Source: Cristatella mucedo
Taxonomy: Eukaryota; Bryozoa; Phylactolaemata; Cristatellidae
NCBI GenBank assembly: GCA_009760855.2
Contig: WPIO01000113.1
Span: 322,001-386,000, forward strand
Reading direction: 5' to 3'
Length of the DNA stretch: 64,000 bases
The translations under genes and the position numbers were made by a program. Within the stretch, counting starts at the first letter, position 1. Each line of letters starts with the position of its first letter. The notes beneath the pieces were generated by a model. The model had not been told where the DNA came from. It saw only the letters and a list, made by a program, of their open reading frames with translations, and did not search any database. This document shows positions 54,832-64,000 of this stretch, piece after piece.

Positions 54832-55495
54832 TGTATGTAATGTATCTCCGTCTGTAACCCCACAAAGAAAATGTGGGTGTTACACACAGCAGTATAAGAC
54901 CACCGGCTGAATCTACAAGCACTATTGCTTCTACCACCAGTAGTCATTGTTAAGCTAAACAAATAGTGAGGGGGACTTTGCTTCAGTTTCTGAAAGCCCG
55001 ACCGATGCTCAAGGGCCACCTTGATGACATTGCACATGCTATCCCTGATAATTCGACCATTTAAGCATTGGCTGAGACCATGTAATGTATGCAATGTATC
55101 TCCGTCTGTAACCCCACAAAGAAAATAAGGGTGTTACACACAGTAGTATATATAAGACCACCGGCTGAATCTACCAGCACTATTGCTTCTACCACCAGTA
55201 GTCATTGTTAAGCTAAACAAATAGCGAGGGGGACTTTGCTTCAGTTTCTGAAAGCCCGACCGATGCTCACGGGCCACCTTGATGACATTGCACATGCTAA
55301 CCTTAATAATTCGACCATTTATAATTCGACCATTTAAGCATTGGCCGAGACCTCCAAGTAATGTATGCAATGTATCTCCGTCTGTAACCCCACAAAGAAA
55401 ATGTGGGTGTTACACACAGTAGTATAAAACCACCGGCTAAATCTGCCAGCACTATTGCATCTACCAACATTACAGTCATTGTTAAATCGAAGCAT
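54832..55495. repeat. Tandem repeat, 2.5 units of about 254-276 bp
   Basis: The landmark TGTATCTCCGTCTGTAAC occurs at 54,841, 55,095 and 55,371. Each unit starts with the antisense LINE family A tail, continues with GACCACCGGCTGAATCTAC and TACCACCAGTAGTCATTGTT, and ends with GGGGGACTTTGCTTCAGTTT to TTTAAGCATTGGCYGAGACC. The third unit is cut at about 55,495, where transposase unit 2 begins. Confidence 0.9.
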
Positions 55496-55499
55496 GGGG

Positions 55500-56544
55500 T
55501 GGCAACAGGCACTTCCCTTAAAGCAGGAAAGGCACTAGATGCAGAAGTGCTCAGCTTATCATGCAAGGTTTGTGCAGCTGGTAAGCGAGGAGAGCATAAC
55601 TGCGATAAAAATTTCAGTGGCACAAGTGGTGCAATGGAAGGGGCAAAACGTATGTTTGAACGCTCGCTAGAAACCCGTGGTGCACGGCATGTTAGGTATC
55701 TAAGGGGTGGTGATTCCAAAGCTTGGCAAAGTGTAACCAAAGCCAAACCGTATGGAGAGACAGAAATAACAAAACTGGAGTGTATAGCGCGCATGTCAGT
55801 AAAAGGCTGGGCACTGCTTTGCGAAACCTTACAAGAAACAAAGCGAAATACCCAGAGGTTAAGGGTGGGTTCGGTGGACAGGGTGGGCTAACTGGCCAAA
55901 TAGCTAGTAGGTTGCAGCAACACTTTGCCCGTGCGGTGACAGAGAATACGAATAAGCTAGAGGGCTTGAAGAAGGACGTATGGAAATCTTTTTACCGTAC
56001 TTTCTCCACTAATCAGGAGCCAGATCACACGTTCTGTACGAACGGTGCATCGTCTGAATGTCCCTATGAGAAAGCTGTAGCAACTAATACGGTTTATGAC
56101 CATGCAAAATCGAGACATCACGTGCTAAAACCAGGGATAAAACAAGCCGCAAAGGATCTGTGTGAGGATAAACTACCCGATGACCTTCTACAAAAAATGT
56201 TTGCATGGTCACACCCAAACCATAATGAGTCCCTCCATAACCTAATCTGGACAGAGGCTCGAAAGACTGAATATTCAGGCTTGCCAGCCGTTCGAGTTGC
56301 AGTGGCTGATGCCTGTTTACAGAAGTACGAAGGGATGTGTGGACGTATCCCAGTTTTCAGAAGGTTAGGCATTCCCGTGGGCAGGTATATGAGGTTGTTC
56401 ATGAAGGATTACGACAGGGAATCCAAGAGAGCTAGTTTAGCAAAGGCGAAATACAACCTCAAGAACAAAGGTGTACGTAGGAAGCCTGTACAAAGGCAAA
56501 AAAATGATAAGGCATACTGCTCAGGTGATGGACCATATATGTAG
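55500..56544 (+). pseudogene. Mutator-like transposase, frameshifted, copy 2
   Basis: Same two overlapping frames as copy 1 (to 55,891 and 55,723-56,544), same domain order and the same GCGCGC frame change, here at about 55,787-55,792. Residue changes against copy 1 are few (for example LRGGDSKAW instead of LRDGDSKAW, and GLPAV instead of GLSAV). The first of these replaces the Asp of the pair before the catalytic GDSK, which may matter for activity. The first frame happens to stay open leftward into the tandem repeat (VIVKSKHGVATGTSLK), without an ATG. Confidence 0.82.
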
Positions 56545-56883
56545 ATAATCAGAAGGCCCCGAGAAAGTAAGCCGAGTTGCTCACGTGCCTGCCTGCCACT
56601 GTATACTCTCCGAGCTGAACAGAATGACTGCCTTTTTCAAGGCAATTGTCGGTATGTGCATTATGCAGCTTGTGCTGCAAATATATGCCAGCATTATTGG
56701 TCTCTTGGTTGTCGGCTGTCTTTGTTTGCACGTGCCAAAACTTCCGGTTTTGGCTATGAGGCTGCACTGATGGATACTGGCAAAACGTTGTCAAAGCACA
56801 ACTTTCATCACTATCGATGAATGCTGAGACTCCGAGCTCCTCTAGAAAGTTAAATAAACAATCTGCAACTGCATTTACCACTG
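55500..56883 (+). mobile_element. Transposase-bearing unit, copy 2
   Basis: Nearly identical to 41,690-43,061, with the same left border, the same AATAAA (56,853-56,858) and the same right border (ACCACTG). A two-base deletion distinguishes the tails. It is flanked on the left by the tandem repeat, on the right by helicase copy 2. Confidence 0.75.
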
Positions 56884-57765
56884 AATGCACCACGGACTCC
56901 CACTAACTCCATGTTCATTCTAGGTCATTGCAGTTGCTTGTTACCACTGTTTGCCTTATAAATTTACAGCTTCATCAAAACTCGGCCGATCGGTATGAAA
57001 TTCGAAATACATGCTTTAAGTATGCGTTTCGATGTTTGTCATTCCAATGTTAATGATGTAGCGATTGAGGAGGTGGGAGTGGCACAGTGATTAATGACCA
57101 GGGCCGCAGTGTAAATGACTTAATGGTTATTACTGTAGAGTGACAGAGCTAAGGGCATGTCATGGGCAGTAACTTGGACCTCGGTCGAACAAGGTCGACA
57201 ACATAGAGGGAGCGTTAATAGAGACAAGCCCGGTCTCGCGGATAGTTGTGGCGATGTTCGCGCTGCTGGAAAGAGGCAGAGGATGGATAGACAAATGACA
57301 CAGGCACGTAAAACTATGGGGCAACGTTGGAACCCAAAGGTGGGGTTGAACGGGTACTGGACAGGAAGTTGGACGTACTTCAACCACTTTCTACAGACAA
57401 TCAAAGGGTGGGACTGCCTTCGTGGTGTGGACGTGCCCTACCTAAACATCTGCGTAGATGTTAGAGCACGGGATCGGTATTGCATGAAATGCCAGGCACC
57501 TGTGGGATTTACTGTGCAAGGCAACGGAATTCCGCTATTTGGTGCGTGAGAGCAAAATACGCACCAAAGCGGTGCGCCGACTGCTACAACGATTCAGGGT
57601 AACATGATAGAGTCTTACGAGTTACAATTGATAAAGTGTTATCCGTTCGAGACTGGTCAGGAAATACTGGTGCAGTGTGGCAAGCAATTTGAGGCCTCGA
57701 AGTGTACAGGCATATTGGAGAAAATCTCATTGACAAGAAAGTGCCCAAGGGGGAGTTGCCGACCT

Positions 57766-58130
57766 ACATTTGTAACTTCAAGTCAACCACACATGATCTT
57801 GATCTGGTTCGGGGCAGGCGTCCGGATCCGGTGGTCAACACCGGGCGCTATGCGGTCATTGTAGACGTTTCGATTCTGTTCGACAATGGCACTTAATACT
57901 GCTTCGATGCAAAATCGCCAAATATATGGAGCTAACAGACATGTTGCGCGCGCATGGACGACAGGGGGAGCAGTGTTCGTTTGTGGTGGGCTCGCTTGGT
58001 ACGTGGCACCAAGCCAACGAGTCGGCCCTCTCGGCGCTGTGGGCGAACTTGCTTCTAACACAATATTCCAAGAACCGAATAAACTGCATTGCTCTGTTCT
58101 TATCACCGTAATATCCGATACATAATCCTG
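57766..58130 (+). mobile_element. Family C LINE endonuclease fragment inside helicase copy 2
   Basis: RGRRPDPVVNTGRYAVIVDV and, in another frame, HGRQGEQCSFVVGSLGTWHQ match the restriction-like endonuclease of the LINE at 54.05-54.4 kb, diverged. It is the 3' part only. Confidence 0.7.
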
Positions 58131-58508
58131 CAGCCATCTTGACTTCTGTAACACACTGCTTGCTGGCCTACCAGCATGTGCAATCAAGCGATTACAGCTG
58201 GTGTAAAACTCCGCAGCTACCTGCACTGGCTACTAGTCAAGCAACGGATCGACTTCAAGGTTTTAGGTCACTTTATTCTTTGGCTCCAGCCTATCTTTCA
58301 GATACACTCCCTCACCAGGCCATGCATCGTACCACTTTTGCATGCTGACCCTGTGCATATCACCCCTTATCATGTTATTCATGTTGTTTATCTATTGAGC
58401 ATGATATCACCATTCAATCTCGTTTCCTTTGCAGCAAATGTAAAGCGCCTAGAAAGAGATTGAGTTGTCTGAGGGTGCTTTATCAAGTGCATTATTATTA
58501 TTATTAAC
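58131..58508 (+). mobile_element. LINE family B 3' end inside helicase copy 2
   Basis: CNTLLAGLPACAIKRLQ-like block, an internal deletion, then the UTR, the AAAGCGCCTAGAAAGAGATT hairpin and ATT repeats. It directly follows the family C fragment. Confidence 0.82.
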
Positions 58509-59540
58509 TTGTCGACAGCAGACTTTGTGACCAATTTATTAAAGACCGTATTGAAAGCGGATGTCAGATTACCGGGGCACCTGAAGACGGACTTCGAGGA
58601 ATACCGGAATGCGTACGTGGCAACTTGCATCTTGTTAATGCATTGCTTATGCAGATATTCGCTGGGATCCTAGCGACCGGAGAACCTTCAACTGAGAGGA
58701 CGACATTGTTTAGATATACAAACCACAAGACGTTGCCTGTGACGAGAAAGGCATGGGACGGTGGAAGATGGACGACAAGGACGTGGCGTTTATGGACGAC
58801 TGGCCACTCGACGTGCGGCTTCCGGGAGAGACAAGGACATTTTACGGCAGCTAAAGTCGAACCAGGGGGCAGAAGTGAAGGTGCAGCAGTTCGACGTCTT
58901 TAGACGGCAAATGGGTGGCATTGACTACGAACGATGCGATTGACGAGTCGGTTGAGTTGCAGAATACAGAAATGAGCCGGATGATTATGACGACTAAGTG
59001 GAGTGTGCCGCAGCAATCGCTATCTGCTGGTGCTACTGCATTGTGGACAGAAAAAGAAAACGTACGGATATGCTCTTTGCAGCAAACGAAGACTACAAAT
59101 CAACATGGCTCATAGACCCAATCAGACGAGCATATTACATCGGAATGTTTGGAAAAAACACAAACGTTGACGACTCTGCCTGTGACGAAAATGAGCCTGC
59201 CGACTACTGGGAAACCGGTCTCGAAGAGGATGAAGAAGACGCTATTCCCGAGGGATGCGACGAATCTGATAACGACGAAGATGGTGGCGAATTTGCGACC
59301 GATACAAACACTGCAGGGACTGATACAACTGACACCATGGAAACCGTGCGAACAGTGGCGACCGTGCACAGAGGAAAGGAAAACAGGATGCCCGGGATGC
59401 AAGGTGATGCTAACGCTGAAGCAGGCAGAGACGTGGCTAAAATTCAACAGCCTGACAAGCAGCTGGGAAGCGTCGATGCGCAGCACTTGTACAGTCAGAA
59501 GACCAAGACGTTGCAGAAAATGACGGGGCGAGGATAACTC

Positions 59541-59984
59541 TGATGGCGAGCCTCATAAGCGACTTGGAATCACTGAGGATTTGCAACATGGAAGACATGG
59601 AAGATCTGGTGTCACGTGGGTGACCGAGACCAATAAGGAAGGCGGATTGCATCAAGAAGCTGAGCATATGATGCTTGACGGCAGAAGGGGTAACACACTA
59701 AAGGGAAGCATGTCGCCAAGAGGTGAAAAACCCTAAATTCGCGAGGGACTTCGAGGTAACCAAGGTAATGTTGCGGCAACTGGTGGACATGGAGGACAGC
59801 TGCATATTGATAGCGAGCAAGTTCCTACTGGACTGCTGGCAGGCAGTAATGGGATATCCGATCGGCAACTATCGGCTGCTACCGGAAAAGATCTGTAGTC
59901 TAAAGGTAACGATTAATGGCTGTCTGATTGGGGTAATAACTTGATGATTTAATGTCCCATTGATGTTCGTTGTAGAATTAATAA
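59541..59984 (+). other. Possible continuation of the helicase-like element
   Basis: Open stretches (LISDLESLRICNMEDMEDLV, then at 59,723-59,944 FEVTKVMLRQLVDMEDSCIL) have protein-like composition but no family I know. They may be a downstream gene or 3' part of the element. Confidence 0.3.
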
Positions 59985-60085
59985 TAACACTTTGATAAAG
60001 CGCCATCAGAGAACTCAATCTCTTTCTATGCGCTTTACTTTTGCTGCAAAGGGAAACACGATTGAATGGTGAGTAATATCAGAAT
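59985..60085 (-). mobile_element. LINE family B tail
   Basis: AATAATAACACTTTGATAAA, hairpin partner CTATGCGCTTTACTTTTGCT, then a UTR edge GAATGGTGAGTAATATCA. It splits the region right of helicase copy 2. Confidence 0.78.
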
Positions 60086-60364
60086 TGAAGGCTGATGATG
60101 TCGCAGAACAAGGCACGATGGGTGATGGCGAGGAAGAAGTTGATGTAAACGTTCAGATCGGAAGTATTGATGTTCCTGACAGAGAAACAACAAGAGCAGT
60201 GTACGGCATACGACAAAGCGGACTCATTAATATTGAGCGCAACTGACATGTCGCTGGTACACTAGGAATTGGGAGACTTGGGAGAAAGGATGGTGGTCTA
60301 GGCTTGACAATTGCAATTAGGTTTTGGCAGGGCTACTAAAACAAATCAATTAAGCTTCTGAAGC
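60086..60364 (+). other. Acidic open stretch of unknown origin
   Basis: A + strand frame from about 60,080 to 60,246 reads AEQGTMGDGEEEVDVNVQIG and ends IRQSGLINIERN before TGA. No domain is recognised. Confidence 0.25.
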
Positions 60365-60540
60365 TTGTGATAAATATGGCTGCAAGGCTAGCCAAATAAC
60401 TCAGCTGCTTAGCCACGTGTCTCCATTGCTGAAAGAGCCTTGATGGCTCCCAGTTAATCATACAGTGATACAGTGCAATATTCCAACTCTGACCCACACA
60501 GCCTGCCATAGCTCGACTCCATTATACGAAATGTAGGCAC
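60365..60540 (+). mobile_element. LINE family A fragment, diverged
   Basis: ATAAATATGGCTGCAAGGCT and the following blocks correspond to NMAARL...[13 protein letters not shown] of family A, with stops. Confidence 0.6.
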
Positions 60541-62825
60541 TAGACAGAGGGCAACTTGGGAGTGGGCATGACAGTAGGAATGACCGAAGAGATCAGAGCA
60601 ATAATAATTGCTACACCTCAACCAGATATGGTACTTGATGAAGCTTCAGCAACTCAGGGAAGAAAAACGTTAACATAGGTCATGAAAACTGAACAGAAAT
60701 ACAATGATCAACCTGGTGAATTAGTGGGAAAAACATCGGGCCTCATACGAAGACTGAATGAAAAAAGCCAAGTAATCAAGACTGAATGAAAAAAGCCAAG
60801 TAATCAAGGGAATGCTCCAAAACGACCAGTTCAAGCCCAGACTACTGTGTTCGTCTGTGAACGTGTGATATCTTAGGTCTGCAGACAAAGCTATCGCTAA
60901 AGCAACAACTCTGAGAAACATCATCATCGAAGAGCTGCTGCTACTTTTGCCAACAATCTGTGAACCGGAGCTTGTTAAGTTGGTGACGGCACCCGCGGAA
61001 GGTGTTAGCCATTTTAGTAGCATACATGTATAACATCGAAAGGCACCTGCCAATTTTGTCAGGAAATGTACGCCCTCGGCTAATGTATTGGGGCATGCCG
61101 GCAGTGGCCTACTTTCGACAGGTTGTTCACTGGGGAGGGGGGGTTTAAGCCATCAGTCTTCTCTGCCAGTATGTCAAATTATACAAACCTACTCAATTAT
61201 ATCAACCTATTGATCGGTTCAAGGCTATCCAACACCTCATTACCCCACAACGTCTGGCTACTTGTTCTCCATGGCACGGATCCCCTACCAAGATCATGTC
61301 TTACAGCAGTTCGATCAGTTATTCAATTTTTATCGAGTACTGCATGGCAATCATTGAGGCAGGACCGTGCACAGGTATACATGATGCAGGAGCTAGCCGT
61401 GACCAAGTTCATCAGGGCACAAATTGAAATGCAATCCATGCGATGACCATTGAATAGAACCTAAAACCATTGACTGAAATTGCCAACAAATTGAAATGTT
61501 GCTATATATTTGTCACAATTTCTACGGGCCAATACACTGATACAGTAGATGTCGATGGCTATTTAAGACAAATACGATATTCATGGGAACATAATAAAAC
61601 CAGTATAGAGGCATTGGACGGAAAAAAAAGTAATTTACCTTAATAGGGAGCAGAACCAGGCGCCTATAAGGTGCCAGAAATTTAAGACTAAATAAAGGTG
61701 CACTGCTCATCATTGCCAACAACCAATAATCGAGGGTGTTGCAGTCACAAACAACGCTTGTAACAAGGCCAAGAAGAGACTGTTCCCTACACCCTTTAGA
61801 TACCCATACTTTCCTTTGCAATCCTTTGTTTGAGAGCTTCCTTCGACACGGGCCATCACTGGCCAACGGATTTCCCATGTCCCAGGAAGCAGCTTGAAGT
61901 GTCACAGACAGGCAGCAGGACACATAAGCAACAGGCTACGACAGTCATCTATCTGACAGAGATTTAAGGACCGCTCTTTTTAGGAGGTTCTCAAACACCC
62001 AATTCATAGAGGGAGGAGCAATATGCAGCTTGGTCAAAATAATTGCATGTATTCAGCAACTAACGAGAGGCTACATTCAACATTCACAGCAGCTGCAACA
62101 GAGGAAATACTTGGTCAAGGAATACTACGTACGACGAACTGTCATCAATAGACAAATAGTAAAAGCTTAAACCATTAATGATGCTGAACGGCCGGACCTG
62201 ACTTTAAATAAGCTTACAAGTCAGAAGAAGCAAAAAAAGAAACTTACCCACCACAATATAATCTGGAACACCGATCAAATTCCACAGATATCCATAGCAG
62301 GTGTAGGCAGATCTGCTGAGTAGTCACGAACAATTCAGAATGAATCATGTCACCCTAAAGCCTTTCTGGTTCATTTCTACCTCGCCTGTTCCAATGTGCT
62401 CCTTGCAAGCAGACCATAGGACTGGAATCAGACGTGCACACAACGTGAGCACATTGAGCAATTAATTCTGCCAAGCATGAACAGTATTTCGACTGATAAG
62501 GAGACCAAACTATCAGTCTTAAAAGTAAAGAACGCATATCTGTGACAACAAATGATGATTACCGTTCGCAAATTACTAAATGGGGACATCATAGAAACCA
62601 TAACTGTCACCGTGGTATTCCCTCTATTAGAATTTCTGGTATGATTTTGAAGGCCAAGATCAGAGACATTTTACAGCCGATCTCCATTCCAGAGTAAAAA
62701 TCAATGAACCAGCCTGGTTTGTTCGAGATGCTATTGACAGAGCCAAATACTCCTTGGTTCAATCACCAAACATGAGAAATTCCAGACACTGGCTTTGCAT
62801 TAAAAACAAAACGTTTCGGTAAAGT
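60541..62825. other. No gene recognised
   Basis: Over 2 kb with no known repeat. It includes a 28-bp tandem duplication at 60,751-60,806 (AGACTGAATGAAAAAAGCCA unit). Frames such as 61,123-61,446 are open but unrecognised. Confidence 0.35.
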
Positions 62826-62965
62826 AGATTTCAGCTGATCAAATAGCCTCATTTATACAGTAGCAAAAGAGCAGTTAAACATCATTGATGTTTGCACTTG
62901 GCAATGAAGGACTGCCTGATGAAGGACTCGAACCCAGGATCCTGGTGAGAAAGTGCTAGCACCTA
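62826..62965 (-). mobile_element. tRNA-derived SINE (family 1), diverged
   Basis: GGGTTCGAGTCC on the - strand (about 62,926-62,937) is a good B box. The 3' motif is GAGGCTATTTGATCAGCTG. Confidence 0.75.
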
Positions 62966-62966
62966 A

Positions 62967-63045
62967 TAATAATAATAATAATTCACTTAATAAAGCGCCC
63001 TCGGAGAACGTAATCTCTCTCTAGGCGCTTTACATCACAGAAGCA
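62967..63045 (-). repeat. LINE family B tail
   Basis: AATAATAATAATAATTCACT, then GCGCCCTCGGAGAACG and CTCTAGGCGCTTTACATC: hairpin tail in - orientation, immediately beside the SINE head. Confidence 0.8.
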
Positions 63046-64000
63046 AAGGTGTATTGACAGGTTTGCCTTTGATCTCACATTGACATGCTTAAAGCTATAA
63101 AGAAAAAAACATGTTCACACTTGTCCAGTACTTTCAGTTTAGTAAATCGGCCTATTTTCACTGAGTTCAAACATGACTCAGACCAAAATGCGTGCAAGTT
63201 GCAATACTAGTATTGGGGCATTGTGCTTAATCTGTCCTAGACCAATATGCACTGTACATACATGCGCTGGATCAATTCGCTTTCGAAAGTGCACATCTCG
63301 CACACAGGGCCTTCATATAGAATTCATACACAAGCAAGTTTCGGTGAAGACGACGTAGAAAAAAAGCCACCGACTACATAAGTAGAGAGTAGATTGTGTT
63401 GCATTAAGAAAACTACCAATAATCACATGAGTGGCCTGTGCACTGCCGTCGTTGATGAGTTTTGCAGTGATATGTCACCAGCCTACTTCCTGTCCTGGGG
63501 AATGACAAGAAAGGAAATATGTTCTAACATATATTACATAGCAATGCTCATGCCCCTGTATCTGTAGGCTACCTTACTACCTACCTGAGCATTAGCGTTA
63601 TACTAACTTCTGGAACTAACAAGAAAACTTACAAGAAGACGGCATTCCAAAGTAGTAAAAATGAACAGCATGTCAACTATAGAATCAACTTTGCAAAAAA
63701 CAGAGATCTGTACAACCAACTTGATAAGATTGGCCTACAGCAAATCACCAGCTTCTTAAATGGCTTGCCGAAGCATTCAATTATATACAGCAGCTATTTT
63801 CTTTTTTAAAGCACTACAAGTTCTCAGCAGGTTACAATATGGTGCAGTTGGCAATATCGGCACCTACAGGATCGGTGGGGGTTGAATAGGCTACTAAACA
63901 GCACTTCAATATAGCCACAAAGCCAGCTTGTCCGAATAACATGAACAAATTAATCACAACCAAAGCATCGATGATTGAACTAATAGTGCGATCAAGAAGC
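63046..64000. other. No feature recognised
   Basis: AT-rich sequence to the end of the window. No exon or known repeat can be supported. Confidence 0.35.

Larger units (their letters stand above)
57130..59540 (+). pseudogene. SF3 helicase-like (Rep-like) gene, copy 2, broken and interrupted
   Basis: It follows copy 1 block by block at the protein level though the DNA has diverged. An N-terminal frame at 57,157-57,549 has QRWNPKVGLNGYWTGS and VPYLNICVDVRARDRYC. CYPFETGQEILVQCGKQFEA and GILEKISLTRK follow at about 57,640-57,745. LINE sequence is inserted at 57,766-58,508. Then come NAYVATCILLMH, a damaged Walker A (GEPSTERTT, the catalytic Lys position reading Arg), a Walker B region in a shifted frame, and a C-terminal frame (58,998-59,537) with WLIDPIRRAYYIGMFG and the acidic ADYWETGLEEDEEDA stretch. 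The Lys loss and interruption mean it is dead. The two copies define a family. Confidence 0.6.

Overview
The window looks like nuclear DNA of an invertebrate metazoan. It has spliced genes with GT-AG introns, many 5'-truncated L2/CR1-group LINE copies, tRNA-derived SINEs and long dinucleotide microsatellites. There is no bacterial-style gene packing. I cannot name the species; the repeat content fits a lophotrochozoan such as a flatworm or mollusc, but that is inference. Most long open frames are LINE fragments, transposase fragments or read-through of simple repeats.

Two host genes can be assembled exon by exon. On the + strand (about 11.3-17.8 kb) lies a small leucine-rich-repeat gene: a TATAAAG core promoter at 11,329, an uncertain first exon, and five further coding exons (11,494; 12,122; 13,743; 15,110; 17,652) whose splice phases all agree. 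On the - strand (32,391 down to 24,060) lies a complete four-exon calcipressin gene (RCAN, regulator of calcineurin) encoding 234 residues, with the RRM-like fold, the FLxSPPxSPP motif, a PxIxIT-like motif and the C-terminal QTRxP motif. The two genes converge. Their introns and flanks are filled with LINEs, SINEs and microsatellites. RCAN intron 3 carries a 482-bp hAT element whose ends match, from memory, the horizontally transferred SPIN family.

From 33 to 39 kb there are only LINE and SINE fragments. From 39.7 to 60 kb the window is a mosaic of mobile and virus-like sequence: three near-identical fragments of a Mutator-like (PF20700-type) transposase gene, two of which share the same 5' end, the same internal frameshift and a 3' end 25-27 nt after an AATAAA; two diverged, broken copies of a gene with a superfamily 3 helicase-like core (49.4-51.2 and 57.1-59.5 kb) of unknown family; a third, different P-loop ATPase remnant (51.2-51.7 kb); an internally deleted R2/NeSL-type LINE (51.8-54.8 kb) with CCHC knuckles, reverse transcriptase and restriction-like endonuclease; tandem 254/276-bp repeats; and GC-rich duplicated hairpin blocks (47.9 and 48.8 kb). 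The association of transposase with SF3 helicase genes is the best candidate for something undescribed. The last 4 kb hold only a LINE tail, a SINE and sequence I do not recognise.

LINE families used below: family A ends in ACATT repeats after a GGAGTTACAGACGGAGATAC-type tail; family B ends in an L2-type AGCGCC...GGCGCT hairpin followed by ATT repeats; family C is the R2/NeSL-like element.
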